Shown one piece after another: positions 36,445 through 45,530 of a stretch of 64,000 bases of DNA. This stretch comes from Toxonevra muliebris (lineage: Eukaryota; Arthropoda; Insecta; Diptera; Pallopteridae): assembly GCA_963691655.1 (NCBI GenBank), contig OY829326.1, forward strand, positions 149,686,998 to 149,750,997, in the 5' to 3' direction. A program made the position numbers and the translations under genes. The notes under the pieces are model-generated. The model was not told where the DNA came from and ran no database searches. It saw only the letters and a program-made list of their open reading frames with translations. Every line of letters begins with the position of its first letter. Within the stretch, counting starts at the first letter, position 1.

Positions 36445-37701
36445 TTGGAGTATGAATGTATAAACTCGTATTTTTTTCGTAATTTGGACATTTATTGTGA
36501 AAAAGTGATTATAAATTTATTCTTTAAAGTTTTGTCCATCGTTAGCCACAACTTTTTCCCATCTTTCTGGTAGCATACGGATTCCGCGTCGAAAGAACTC
36601 CTCATCTTTTGAGGCTATCCACGAATCGACCCATTTTTTTGAGTTCTTCAAAAGAACGGAAGTGCTGTTCAGCCAGGCCATGTGTCATCGATCGGAACAA
36701 GTGGTAATCAGAAGGAGCAATGTCTGGAGAATACGGCGGTTTGGGTAGCACTTCCCATTTCAGCGTTTCCAAGTATGTTTTTACTTGCCTTGCAACATTC
36801 GGCCGAGCATTGTCGTGCTGAAGAATAACTTCGTCGTGTCTATTCTCATATTCTGGTCTCTTATCCTTTAATGCTCGGCCCAAACGCATCAATTGTAGTC
36901 GGTAGCGGTCGCCAGTGATTGTTTCATTCGGTTTCAACAGCTCACAATACACGACACCTTTCATATTTCACCAAAAACACAGCATGAGCTTGGATCCATG
37001 GGTGTTCGGCTTTGCCGTTGATGTTGATGCATGATGTTGAGGCGGTCCCCATGATTTTTTACGCTTTGGGTTATCGTAACGTATCCACTTTTCATCGCCA
37101 GTCACAATACGATGCAGAAAACCCTTTCTTTTCTGTCGTTCCATCAGCAGTTCACATGTGAAAAATCGTCGTTCGACGTCTCTCGGCTTCAATTCGGCCA
37201 ATTTCCTTGCTTTTGAATCATTCCCAATGCTTTTAATCGTTTTGAAATGGTTGATTGATCAATTCCTAAAGATTCTGCAAGTTCTTGTTGCGTTTGACAT
37301 GAATCTTCTTCGAGTAATGCCTTCAATTCTTCATCTTCGAACTTTTTCGGGCCGCCTGAGCGTTCCCTGTCTTCAACATCTTCACACCTGACACATTCTA
37401 ACGTCTATAGCACAGTCAGAACAAGCTTCAGTGAGTAAACGATGTGCTTCAGTTGCGTTTTTCTTTAAATGGAAGAAGCAAATGAAAACTTCCCGCAAAT
37501 GTTGTTTTGCTGGCACGAAATTCGACATTTTCAGCTATAGTAAAACACTTTTGTAAAATTATGAAAATTATTTGACAGATCAATTCTTATAGTATTTTTG
37601 GCGCTCTTCGAGATAGAATAGCTGTCAATGTCAAAAAAAATGGCGCGTATGATAGATATGAAGTTAGTCTCAATTACGAGTTTATACATTCATACTCCCA
37701 A
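36445..37701 (-). mobile_element. mariner element, copy C (pseudogene)
   Basis: The right TIR, reverse complemented, reads TTGGGAGTATGAATGTATAA. The left TIR has lost one G (TTGGAGTATG). TA flanks both sides (36443-36444 and 37702-37703). Same family as the other three copies. Confidence 0.94.
36530..37530 (-). pseudogene. mariner transposase, broken (copy C)
   Basis: The MSNFVPAKQ start is intact at 37528-37530. The sequence then has a loss of roughly 27 bp near 37382 (between the DVEDRE segment and MCQVWY), a 7-bp loss near 37198 that removes part of QGNWVPYEL, an in-frame stop near 36968 after CFW, and an extra T near 36645 that shifts the C-terminus. TGDEKW, QHDNARP and SPDIAPSDYHLF are all present in pieces, so the catalytic residues survive, but the gene cannot be translated through. 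Confidence 0.93.
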
Positions 37702-37977
37702 TAGTATAGTAGTAAAATAGTAATATGCAAAAAATGTCAATTGCGTAGAATACGTAGATAACTTTGACAATGTGGATGTCGATATAAATAAAAGTGCCTA
37801 TTTGTTTGTCTAGAGTACTCTCTGAGAAATGGCGTAACACTTCCCATGAGGCAGATTCAATATGACGACTTAATACAACTGACAGTGTCTGTGTTCCAGA
37901 AGCGACGCGTTTATTCCCCAGCTTCATATTTTGGGACACCAATTTTTATACAAAATAAGGCTACACCACCCTAAAAA

Positions 37978-38502
37978 TACTGTGCAACAATTTTAGGTTT
38001 ATGGAATCTAACGGAGAAGCGTTGGTCACACAGGTCGGTAGTACTGGTCGAGAGTACCAAAACCCTAAGAGGGTTTCAAAAAGTTAGCTCGCTTTTATAT
38101 GTTATAGGTTTTCAAAATTGAGCTGTTTTTGTGTATTTTCAGCTCTATTTTCTGTTTATAATAAAAAAAAATAGAAAACTCAAACATTATTAAATTCTAT
38201 ACATTTTTGTTAATATTTAGTTTTATTGCTTATTTGTTGTAAAAGTCGTATAATGGAAAGTTTAAACTTCTTACTATGGAAAATTACATAATGTCAAAAT
38301 TGTTTTTGTTTTTATTTCGCTCAAAGAAGTAATAAAAAATGAGCACTCATTTTTAAAAAATAAGCAAGATGTAATTTTTGGATGCCTATATCTTTTAAAA
38401 GCGAGCTAACTTTTCAAAACCCTTTTAGGGTTTTGTTACTCTAGACTAGTACAATCGACCCATATTGGTCGATTCTCCGTTAGAAAATTGTCTTGCACAG
38501 TG
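37978..38502. mobile_element. CACTGTG-ended foldback MITE
   Basis: The right end, reverse complemented, reads CACTGTGCAAGACAATTTTC. The left end reads TACTGTGCAACAATTTTAGG, with its first base changed. Arms of about 100 bp share CTAACGGAGAA, ACAAAACCCTAAAAGGGTTT with small changes, and AGTTAGCTCGCTTTT. AAA flanks both sides, so the target duplication is uncertain. No coding frame. The termini match those at 5960 and 26632. Confidence 0.75.
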
Positions 38503-39121
38503 AAATCTGTAACCTTTACTGATAGCATTTTGATAGGATTTTGCCAACCTGAAATAATTTTGTCGCACTTCTATGCATTTTGCCATACTGTTTTGACTCA
38601 TACTTTCGTATATGAATCTTCCATTCGTGTTGATGAGTTATTGTGTTGAAATGGTGGCGCACATTGGATTGCGTGTTTAATTTTGCAAATTAAATGCCAT
38701 ATATTTTGTGATAAAGAAAACTTTATCAAAAACAAAAACTGAAGAAAAACGAATTTTTTTATACATATTATACAAACAAACAAAAAATATATTAGTATCT
38801 AAAATAAACTACAAAAAAAGTTACAGGTAAATTTTTGCAATAACTTTGATACAGCTTTGTGAGATGAACAAATAATTTTTATTTTATGAATATAAAAAAC
38901 AAAATCAAAAAGCGATGTAGTTTTAACCAAGAGGAAGACTAACTGATCCAAGTAAATTTATAAGAATTTGAATATATAAAATCATGATACTTCGTGAGCT
39001 TAGCATTGCTCTCCAATATTGTAATAGCATAAATCTTAGTACTAACTTCAGTAGATTATACTGGTAACGAATGCTTCTTATAAAGTATTTAGGTTCATAT
39101 TGATTGCACCCTCACTAAAAC
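38503..39121. other. Non-coding stretch
   Basis: AT-rich sequence with no supported gene. Confidence 0.4.
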
Positions 39122-39125
39122 TAAT

Positions 39126-40156
39126 GGCCCTTATTATGAACTTCGTTCGATCTGCGACTGTAGTCGAATGCTCTGATCGAACGAATTTGAGTTTGGTATT
39201 ATGACAGAGAATAGCGTTATTGTGAATTTCGCTCATTTTGGGTTGTTAAAGGTAGTATGTTTCTATCAGCTGATCGTCATTTTGAAAAATAAATACGATT
39301 TGTCTAAAAATGAAGTAGAAAAAATAAGGAAAAAATAGTTATGAGGATGAGAGCTTGATGGAACTGGCCAGAAATAGAAAACGATTAATTGCAGCCTTTC
39401 GAAAAAGTTTTGGCATCTACAAAATTCGTGTTCAGATTTCTACAGAACTTTCGACTGTCCAAGGAGGCGTTTGTGGACTTGATGACTACTATAGATGAAC
39501 TGCTCAAGCAATGCAGTTGAGCAAGATCAATTCCAAAAATATTAAAATTCGCAGCAGTTCTGCGATTTTGTGCTTAGAGATCACTCCAACTAAGCATTGA
39601 GAAAGAGAATACTCTTGGACTTGCATAGCTCAGGGTGTCTGTGGTATTATCAGAGGCTTTAGATGTCCTGGAAAATTGTATTTGCCAGAGATGATTAAAA
39701 TTCAATTATACAAGCAAAAGTATATTTTGGTAATAAAACCGGAATGCAGGGAATTATTGGTTGGTCCGAAACCATTTAGTTCTTTCTTAGTCGCCAGAAC
39801 TTTTTGGGGAAATACCCTTTGCAATCACAGGATTTGCTTTCCAACAATGGCACAAGTCTCTATAACTGCAATGTGTTGCTTACCACTTTAAACCTGCAAA
39901 AAAATTAACAAAAACTGTTTAAAATTAGTTTTTAGTCTTCAGAAAGCAAAAAGACATAGCAAAATACATAAATTTTTTAACAATTATTACTCAGCATGGC
40001 ACCGTATCGAAAGCAAAATTGCGTTCGACAGAAAATTCGATGCGCAACGAAAATTTCGACAGGGTTGCACTGCTCATAATACGAATTTTACATTCGATAT
40101 TCGATTTTCGATAACCAGCGAAGATCGAACGTCGAAAGCAGCTCATAATAAGAGCC
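39126..40156 (+). mobile_element. PIF/Harbinger element, internally deleted
   Basis: The termini read GGCCCTTATTATGAACTTCG and, reverse complemented, GGCTCTTATTATGAGCTGCT. The flank TAAT occurs on both sides (39122-39125 and 40157-40160), which contains the TAA-type target expected for Harbinger. The interior holds remains of a transposase, listed separately. At 1031 bp it is far shorter than an autonomous Harbinger. Confidence 0.85.
39400..39890 (+). pseudogene. Harbinger (HARBI1-like) transposase remnant
   Basis: Pieces in order on the plus strand: RLSKEAFVDLMTTIDELL near 39457, RSIPKILKFAAVLRFCA near 39521, VSVVLSEALDVLEN near 39640, FGNKTGMQGIIGW near 39726 (the region before the first catalytic Asp, where family members read GxIGxxDGT) and FLGKYPLQSQ near 39808 (family LLGDSGYPL). 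Several stops and frame changes occur. The first Asp motif is degraded and the last catalytic segment is missing. The protein would have been a nuclear DDE transposase. Family assignment rests on the order of these segments. Confidence 0.75.
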
Positions 40157-40159
40157 TAA

Positions 40160-40394
40160 TATCTGTGGCAATAAGGAATAACTGCTAAACTCAAAAGTCG
40201 AATAAAAACCTGCTGCGTATTTTATAATATAAATCCCAAAATGTTTAAAGTTTTCAAAAATTGTTTCCAATTTATTAATTAGACTCCAATAATTATTTAA
40301 GAACTTTCAATATTTTGGGTTTTATAATGAAAAATACGCAACAGGTTTTTAGTCGATTTTTGAGTTTAGCTGTTATTCCTTACTGCCACAGATA
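40160..40394. mobile_element. Foldback MITE, 235 bp, abutting the Harbinger copy
   Basis: The arms of about 85 bp read TATCTGTGGCAATAAGGAAT and, from the right, TATCTGTGGCAGTAAGGAAT. Pairing continues through GCTAAACTCAAAA and AAAACCTG-TGCGTATTTT. TAA is duplicated at 40157-40159 and 40395-40397. It has no coding frame. The TAA at 40157 is also the right flank of the Harbinger copy, so the two elements share a target. Confidence 0.85.
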
Positions 40395-40397
40395 TAA

Positions 40398-41750
40398 TTC
40401 GAATTCATAATTTCTAAGTAAAATCAGTATGCATCCATAAATATACTCAAACTCAAACATGATCTTTATCTTTAAGGAAAACTAAAATCAATTTCATTAT
40501 AAGCAGCACTGACATTAATACCGGCATAAATATGATATTAGCGGCAATGCCACGCTGACTCTCAAAAAAAAAAAACATATACTACAAAAATATGAAGTAT
40601 TAAAAAAAAATATATAATTCCTGAAACTACAATGACCAATCAAATATAAAATTATTAAAGTATCAAAACCACAAGGATATATTCTACCTAGATACTTACG
40701 CATCTCAACCTTCACAAAATCAAAAAAAAAACAAACAAAAAATGCAGTGTCACTATATAAGATTGAGTTGTTAAAAACAGCTACAAAAAAATAACTCATA
40801 AATTTCTATGACTTTATCCTTGGTTAAAATCAATGATCGCTTTCAATGGATCCTTTTTTAGAATTACTTTTAAATCCTTTTTTATTGGTTTTCGTGCGTT
40901 TCTTCTTTCGTTTTTTCATAAAGACTATGAGGGCGCAAACAATATGAATATTAATAATAAAAAGAAACTTATACTTGATTATATTTTCTTGAGTTAAACC
41001 GATTTGTGTGCATTTATTTATTTAAGTTTTTTCTTTATAGTTATGTGTTATTAAATGACACTTTCCTAGAGCATTTAAAACGAATTAATTGGTTGAACAT
41101 AAATATTATCAGATTATTATCAAATGGCAAATGATGGTAGTGGTCTTTAACAGTGAACAAGTTTTAAAACTCAACAAGAGTGTACGATTTTATTTTATTT
41201 GAATTTTTGTAACTAACTGCGTTGAAGTGATTCGAGTATTGACAAAAAAAACCGGGTAACCATTTAAAAAGGTCGGACAATATTTCTCACAAATTATATT
41301 AACCTAATAAAATGCACACATATGTTTAGCTTTCAGAGTTAACTCTCCTTCACTAAACCAAAATACTATAAGCGTTAAACCAAATTTATTTGCATATGCT
41401 TTAAAGTGTAATAATTCTTTTCGTTGTTTTGTTTTCTTTTAAATTACACTAGTCAACAACGTGGAAAACTTTTTTTTTGCATGATTTTGAATTTCTTTGA
41501 TGGTTTAAGACTTCAACTTTTATAAACGTAATCGAAATAACTTAAGCAGTAGTGGTTTATTGTTTTCGGTTCAGAAGCAAAGTTTTTATCATAATCTGAT
41601 CAATAGAAAATGTCGGCCAGAGCTGAGAATTCGGATTGAAGAGACGGAAAATTTTTTGCGAATTGGCGTTGTAGCCAAAATTAGAAAAATTAATATTGGA
41701 GGAGCTAAAGTCAGTAAAACTGCTTGACTCTTGTCGTTAGCTGAATTTCT
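40398..41750. other. Non-coding stretch
   Basis: AT-rich sequence with no supported gene. Confidence 0.4.
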
Positions 41751-41754
41751 TTAA

Positions 41755-42447
41755 CCCACGGATCAGTGGTAAGGCCCCTGGGGACCTTTTTGGTTTTTAA
41801 TTGAAAATTGCTTATATTCCGGCCAAGTTGAGGTACCATGAACCGATAATGTATTCCAAGAATATGTTATTATGCTTCGTTTAAAGCCATTTAGATTTCA
41901 GATTTTATGGCAGTTTTTATGTGTTAAGGGCGCAGATTAGTGATAAGGTCCGCTGGAACCGATCATAACACTGTGCGAAACCAATAATATGAATCCAAAA
42001 ATCTCAACGGTTTCTAATAGCTTGACTTTAGGTCAAATAAGCGATTTTTTCAAGGTCAAAGTCTGCAATAGAGGTCATAAATATAAATTCGCTTAACTCA
42101 TAAACTACAAGGAGTTTCGTATTGATGTTTTCGGAAAAATTGGATACTCAAAAAAAGCTCTATAATATTGCAAAGCATTCTAGTAGCAAAAAGTTAACAC
42201 AGGGTATGAAATTTGAGGCAAATTGCAAATTGGTTTGAGTGTAAACAATAAACATGTTCTTCTTTTACCTGGCTACAATTTTGCTGAACATAGGTAATCC
42301 TTAAAAATCAACTTAATCCAGTAATGCCTAGCGGTACCATATGGGACCTTGTCGCTGAGCCGTTCCTGAGCCAGGTTCAAAAATATTTTTTTTTCTCATG
42401 TTACTTTCTTGATCTATCTACTTTGGTTCTCACTCGTCTTTAATGGG
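41755..42447. mobile_element. Possible piggyBac-like element, 693 bp
   Basis: TTAA plus CCC begins the left side (41751-41757) and GGG plus TTAA closes the right (42445-42451). Sub-terminal motifs recur: CAGTGGTAAGGCCCCTGGGGACC near 41766, a direct variant at about 41938, and an inverted variant at about 42333-42365. There is no coding frame. The assignment rests mainly on the TTAA targets. Confidence 0.4.
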
Positions 42448-42726
42448 TTAAACCGGTCAATTATGCCCCAAAATTATAAAATTAAGCAATATTGAGCCTA
42501 TATATATAATGAATCACAAAATTTATCAGGAACCACGCAGGGCCATTACATATTATTTGATTTCCTGCATTTATTTATCACGCAATTTGCCAAAAAAAAA
42601 AAATTGAAAACCGGGCCACGAACGCTCGCATAACACGTTTTCCTCACATTAGAAATACTATGATGCCTTTTGGAGTAGTTATCACAAGCAAACAGCAAGT
42701 ACAAAAGCGTGCACCTTAATTTGCAG

Positions 42727-42894
42727 AGCGGTCCAATAGAACTTCATGCAACTTGTGTCGGGAACAGAACAATCATCAACGAAAAACCTGAGCTTTCTGC
42801 TGTAATTGTGAAAAAAGTTTGTATTAAACTTTCAAAACAATGGCATAGGTTGAAAACTTGTACTTTAACCCCAAGTATAGAGCAACAAGAATAA
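42727..42894 (+). CDS. Candidate terminal coding exon, unidentified
   Basis: A possible splice acceptor, TTGCAG, ends at 42726. From there the frame runs 55 codons to TAA at 42892-42894, beginning SGPIELHATCVGN and ending TPSIEQQE. AATAAA signals follow at 42924 and 42940, at the distance expected for a 3' end. The protein has no recognised domain, and the polypyrimidine tract is weak. An upstream exon would have to lie before 42700 and I could not find one. It could also be a remnant of a mobile element. Confidence 0.25.
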   Translation, partial: SGPIELHATCVGNRTIINEKPELSAVIVKKVCIKLSKQWHRLKTCTLTPSIEQQE

Positions 42895-43179
42895 CAATTC
42901 ATTTTAAAATATAATTTTCTTTCAATAAAATAATGTATAAATAAACACAATAAACGAACAAAAATATTCGTCTCTTTATTGATAATTTCAATAGTACCCA
43001 ATGATTTGAGTGCTTTAAATGAGCATAAATTAATGTAGTCATTCGAAATTTCCATACAATTGCTCATAGGTCCCTATGGACCCTATGACTTTTTTATCGG
43101 AAAAATTTTACCACTAATCCGAGGATTAAATGAGGAAGAAATATGTAGGTTGGAAAATTTGGTCTCAAAATTACAATAT

Positions 43180-43400
43180 CAATGCACCAGACTTTCATCC
43201 GAGAGGTTGCGGGCTCGAATACCGTCATGGTGTGGTGATTAATTCTAAAATTGAATGAGAATTATTAGAATGTGTACAAGAATATCTCTTGGCAGGCAAT
43301 GACAAAACCAGCAAGTAAAAACAAATTTCCACAACGCCGTTCGGAACCGGCATTTAACTGTAAATCCCACTATGTGCTATAATAATGGCCCGTTCTTGCC
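43180..43400 (+). repeat. SINE-like repeat with tRNA-like head and shared core
   Basis: A tRNA-like segment with GAGAGGTTGCGGGCTCGAAT (B-box-like) lies at about 43200-43220. It is followed by a body at about 43290-43385 that shares TGACAAAACCAGC, AAATTTCCACA, CGCCGTTCGGAACCGGC and TTAACTGTAAATCCCA with the core at 16105-16195. The order, head then body, is that of a tRNA-derived SINE. No A-rich tail is obvious. Confidence 0.45.
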
Positions 43401-43506
43401 TGAGTGTATCTGGGACAACCACTTAAAAACAAAAAATAAGGAAAAGTTACTACTTTAAAAGTATGTAGTATAGCAATAGGCAAGCAAGGGGATTTAAGGG
43501 AGTGTC

Positions 43507-43707
43507 CTAAAAAGCAGGTCCAATGGTGTCGTTCCCAGTATTTCCTATGTACGGAGGAGGGAAGATGGTACTACGCCCATTTATCGACAAAATACCCAAA
43601 ACCAGTCCAATAACAATCAGACGCAAAATGTTATTCTGTTTCTTTCTTATGGCGACCCAGATATCAAGCATTGTTTGAGAGGTCATACTCCCATTTGTCC
43701 AAAACAT
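43507..43707 (-). CDS. Small open frame, unidentified, with hydrophobic segment
   Basis: Sixty-six codons from ATG at 43707: MFWTNGSMTSQTMLDIW, then a hydrophobic stretch NILRLIVIGLVLGILSI, ending GNTGNDTIGPAF. I recognise no family. The single membrane-like segment could be a real small protein, an exon of a gene on the minus strand or chance. It starts about 125 bp from a plus-strand TATA box, so a divergent arrangement is possible. Confidence 0.2.
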   Translation of the reverse strand: MFWTNGSMTSQTMLDIWVAIRKKQNNILRLIVIGLVLGILSINGRSTIFPPPYIGNTGNDTIGPAF

Positions 43708-43831
43708 CTTGGATAACCTCTATGACGTGTCCAATTTCTCAATCAAGCAAGTTTCGCACGTGTGCAAATTTTAAGTTTAGGTAGTATAGACGCACATACA
43801 AGCAAACATTCGCTTTTATGTTGTTTATAGG

Positions 43832-43837
43832 TATAAA
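43832..43837 (+). promoter_or_regulatory. Candidate TATA box for the 44008 exon
   Basis: TATAAA, with TTCACC about 33 bp downstream (A at 43865) as a possible initiator. It lies 176 bp before the ATG at 44008. Position and spacing fit a core promoter, but no downstream element is evident. Confidence 0.4.
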
Positions 43838-44007
43838 TTTGCACACCAGTCAGCGTGAAATTTCACCCATAATCGACGAATCGCAGGGAATCAAATGCAT
43901 CATTTTCGCATTAGGCACGTATTATATAATATCAAAATTCTTACAATAAAAGGCCGAGCTGAAATGCAATGGGTATTCAGTTAAACAAACAAAACTGTAA
44001 AAGTAAG

Positions 44008-44136
44008 ATGAGTGTTTTGAGAATAAATTTATTTTTGTTATTAGTTTTGATATCGGTGTTGCAATATTGTCGCATTGCTGAAGCTGTCCAAAATGAACCG
44101 GGCCAAGATCCATATTCTTTACATCCATTAATAGTG
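44008..44136 (+). CDS. First coding exon of a secreted protein gene, unidentified
   Basis: ATG at 44008 opens MSVLRINLFLLLVLISVLQY, a clear signal peptide, followed by CRIAEA and a likely signal peptidase site after AEA. The mature start reads VQNEPGQDPYSLHPLIV. The frame meets GTATGT at 44137, a good insect 5' splice site, exactly after codon 43 (phase 0). The rest of the protein would lie in later exons that I could not identify before the RTE insertion at 45190 or beyond. An upstream in-frame ATG at 43969 would add 13 residues ahead of the signal peptide, so the internal ATG is preferred. The product is probably secreted or membrane-anchored. I do not recognise the family. Confidence 0.6.
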
Positions 44137-44142
44137 GTATGT
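44137..44142 (+). promoter_or_regulatory. Candidate 5' splice site
   Basis: GTATGT directly follows codon 43 of the signal-peptide exon and is followed by an AT-rich tract, as common in fly introns. Confidence 0.55.
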
Positions 44143-44675
44143 ATATATATATGTATATAATTTAAAACTGTAAGTCTTTGGCACAATATCATTTGGTAAA
44201 CTTTTTTAATCTAGAGTCTTAGGAGGACTGTCCGTCATATGCATAAACACGGTGTTTTAGGTAAAATATGGCATCATATCGTTAAACACATCCTCCCCTT
44301 AATTTTTGCGGAATTACCAGACAGTGCTACAAGGAAAGAATCTCAACAATTAGGGGAGGATGTGGTGAAAATTGTCAGGCAGGCACTCGTCCGTTAGCTG
44401 CCTTCTCGGCCAATGGGTCAAATAATGACCTAATTCCATATAGAAATGGTAAAAAGAATATTTATTTCAACAAATAAGTTATATTAAAGCTTAAAAATAA
44501 ATATTCTCTTAAAAAGTGTTTAGTTTTATTTGCAACACACAAATTTTGAACTTAATTTTCATTAATATTGAGATCATCATCCTGTTACTTAATATCTGCA
44601 GAATTTCAGATACAGATAACAAGAGATGCGTTTATTTGTTCTATAGCGGCAAATATCCAATCGAAAAGTCTGAGA

Positions 44676-44750
44676 TCTCTAGCTGGGGTATTGAAGTTAA
44701 GCCGCTCTAGGAGAGAAAGGCATCGAAAATGAATGACAAAGATAGAATTG
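44676..44750. repeat. Dispersed repeat, inverted copy at 48602-48710
   Basis: GGGGTATTGAAGTT, then CTAGGAGAGAAAGGCA, then ATCGAAAATGAATGA and AAGATAGAATTG are all found in reverse complement at 48602-48710. The later copy has about 24 extra bases in the middle. The two copies bracket the RTE element. Confidence 0.8.
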
Positions 44751-45192
44751 ATTTTCCACTCTGCACGGTTTATAAATGAAATAGTAGAAGAGGAGTTTTT
44801 CCTAGAAATTCCAGATTCAGGGTTTAATGCGTTCAAGGTGATTTGTAATATAAACATGATATGGTCTCCAAATAAAGGAGAGCATACTCTAAGACCGAGC
44901 GAAAAAAAGTAATATGCAATAATGCAATTAAAGCTTAAGTATCAAGAAAATCTAAACAATTACGACGAACAAATGCAAGTATAAAGCATATATGGAAACC
45001 GTGCTATTGAGGTGGTTAATAAAAGTAAACTTTGTTTCAAAGACTATACCCAATTTTAGATATCCACTTGGATTAAGTAAGAGGTTATAGAAACTTTTTG
45101 GAATGAAATATTCTTCGATATCTTCGGTTTATTTTGTTTGTTTCTAATTTAAATGATTAATATAGGGCAATTTTTTGGTTATATTTATGGGA

Positions 45193-45530
45193 CGACAATC
45201 AGAACGATATAATAATATTAATGGGTGATATGAATGCACTCGTAGGTAGTGAAAATGAGGGTTTCGAGCGTATTATGGGTACGCATTGCCTTGGAGATCT
45301 TAATGAAAATGGCGAACTATTGCTGGAAACCTGCGCTAAATATGACTTTGCTATTGGAGGCTCTTTCTTCCCACATAAAAAAATCCACAAAATTACGTGG
45401 CGCTCTCGAGATATCCGAGCAATTATTGAAAGCCAAATCGATCATATCTGCATCAGTAGGAAATGGTTCAAGTGTTTGCAAGATGTGCGCGTGCTGCGCA
45501 GTGCTGAAATTGCTTCTACCACTTCATGCT
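45193..45530 (+). pseudogene. RTE endonuclease fragment
   Basis: Reads ILMGDMNALVG (family GDFNAKVG, catalytic Asp and Asn), THCLGDLNENGELLLETC, KITWRSRD and QIDHICISRKW (family QIDYI). These are the middle and late motifs of the APE-type endonuclease that nicks target DNA. The early motifs are lost to 5' truncation. The frame ends at a stop near 45532, and the downstream frame resumes with HFMLVAEMKLALRKRQ. An insertion or deletion near 45515 therefore separates the endonuclease from the reverse transcriptase. Confidence 0.85.
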
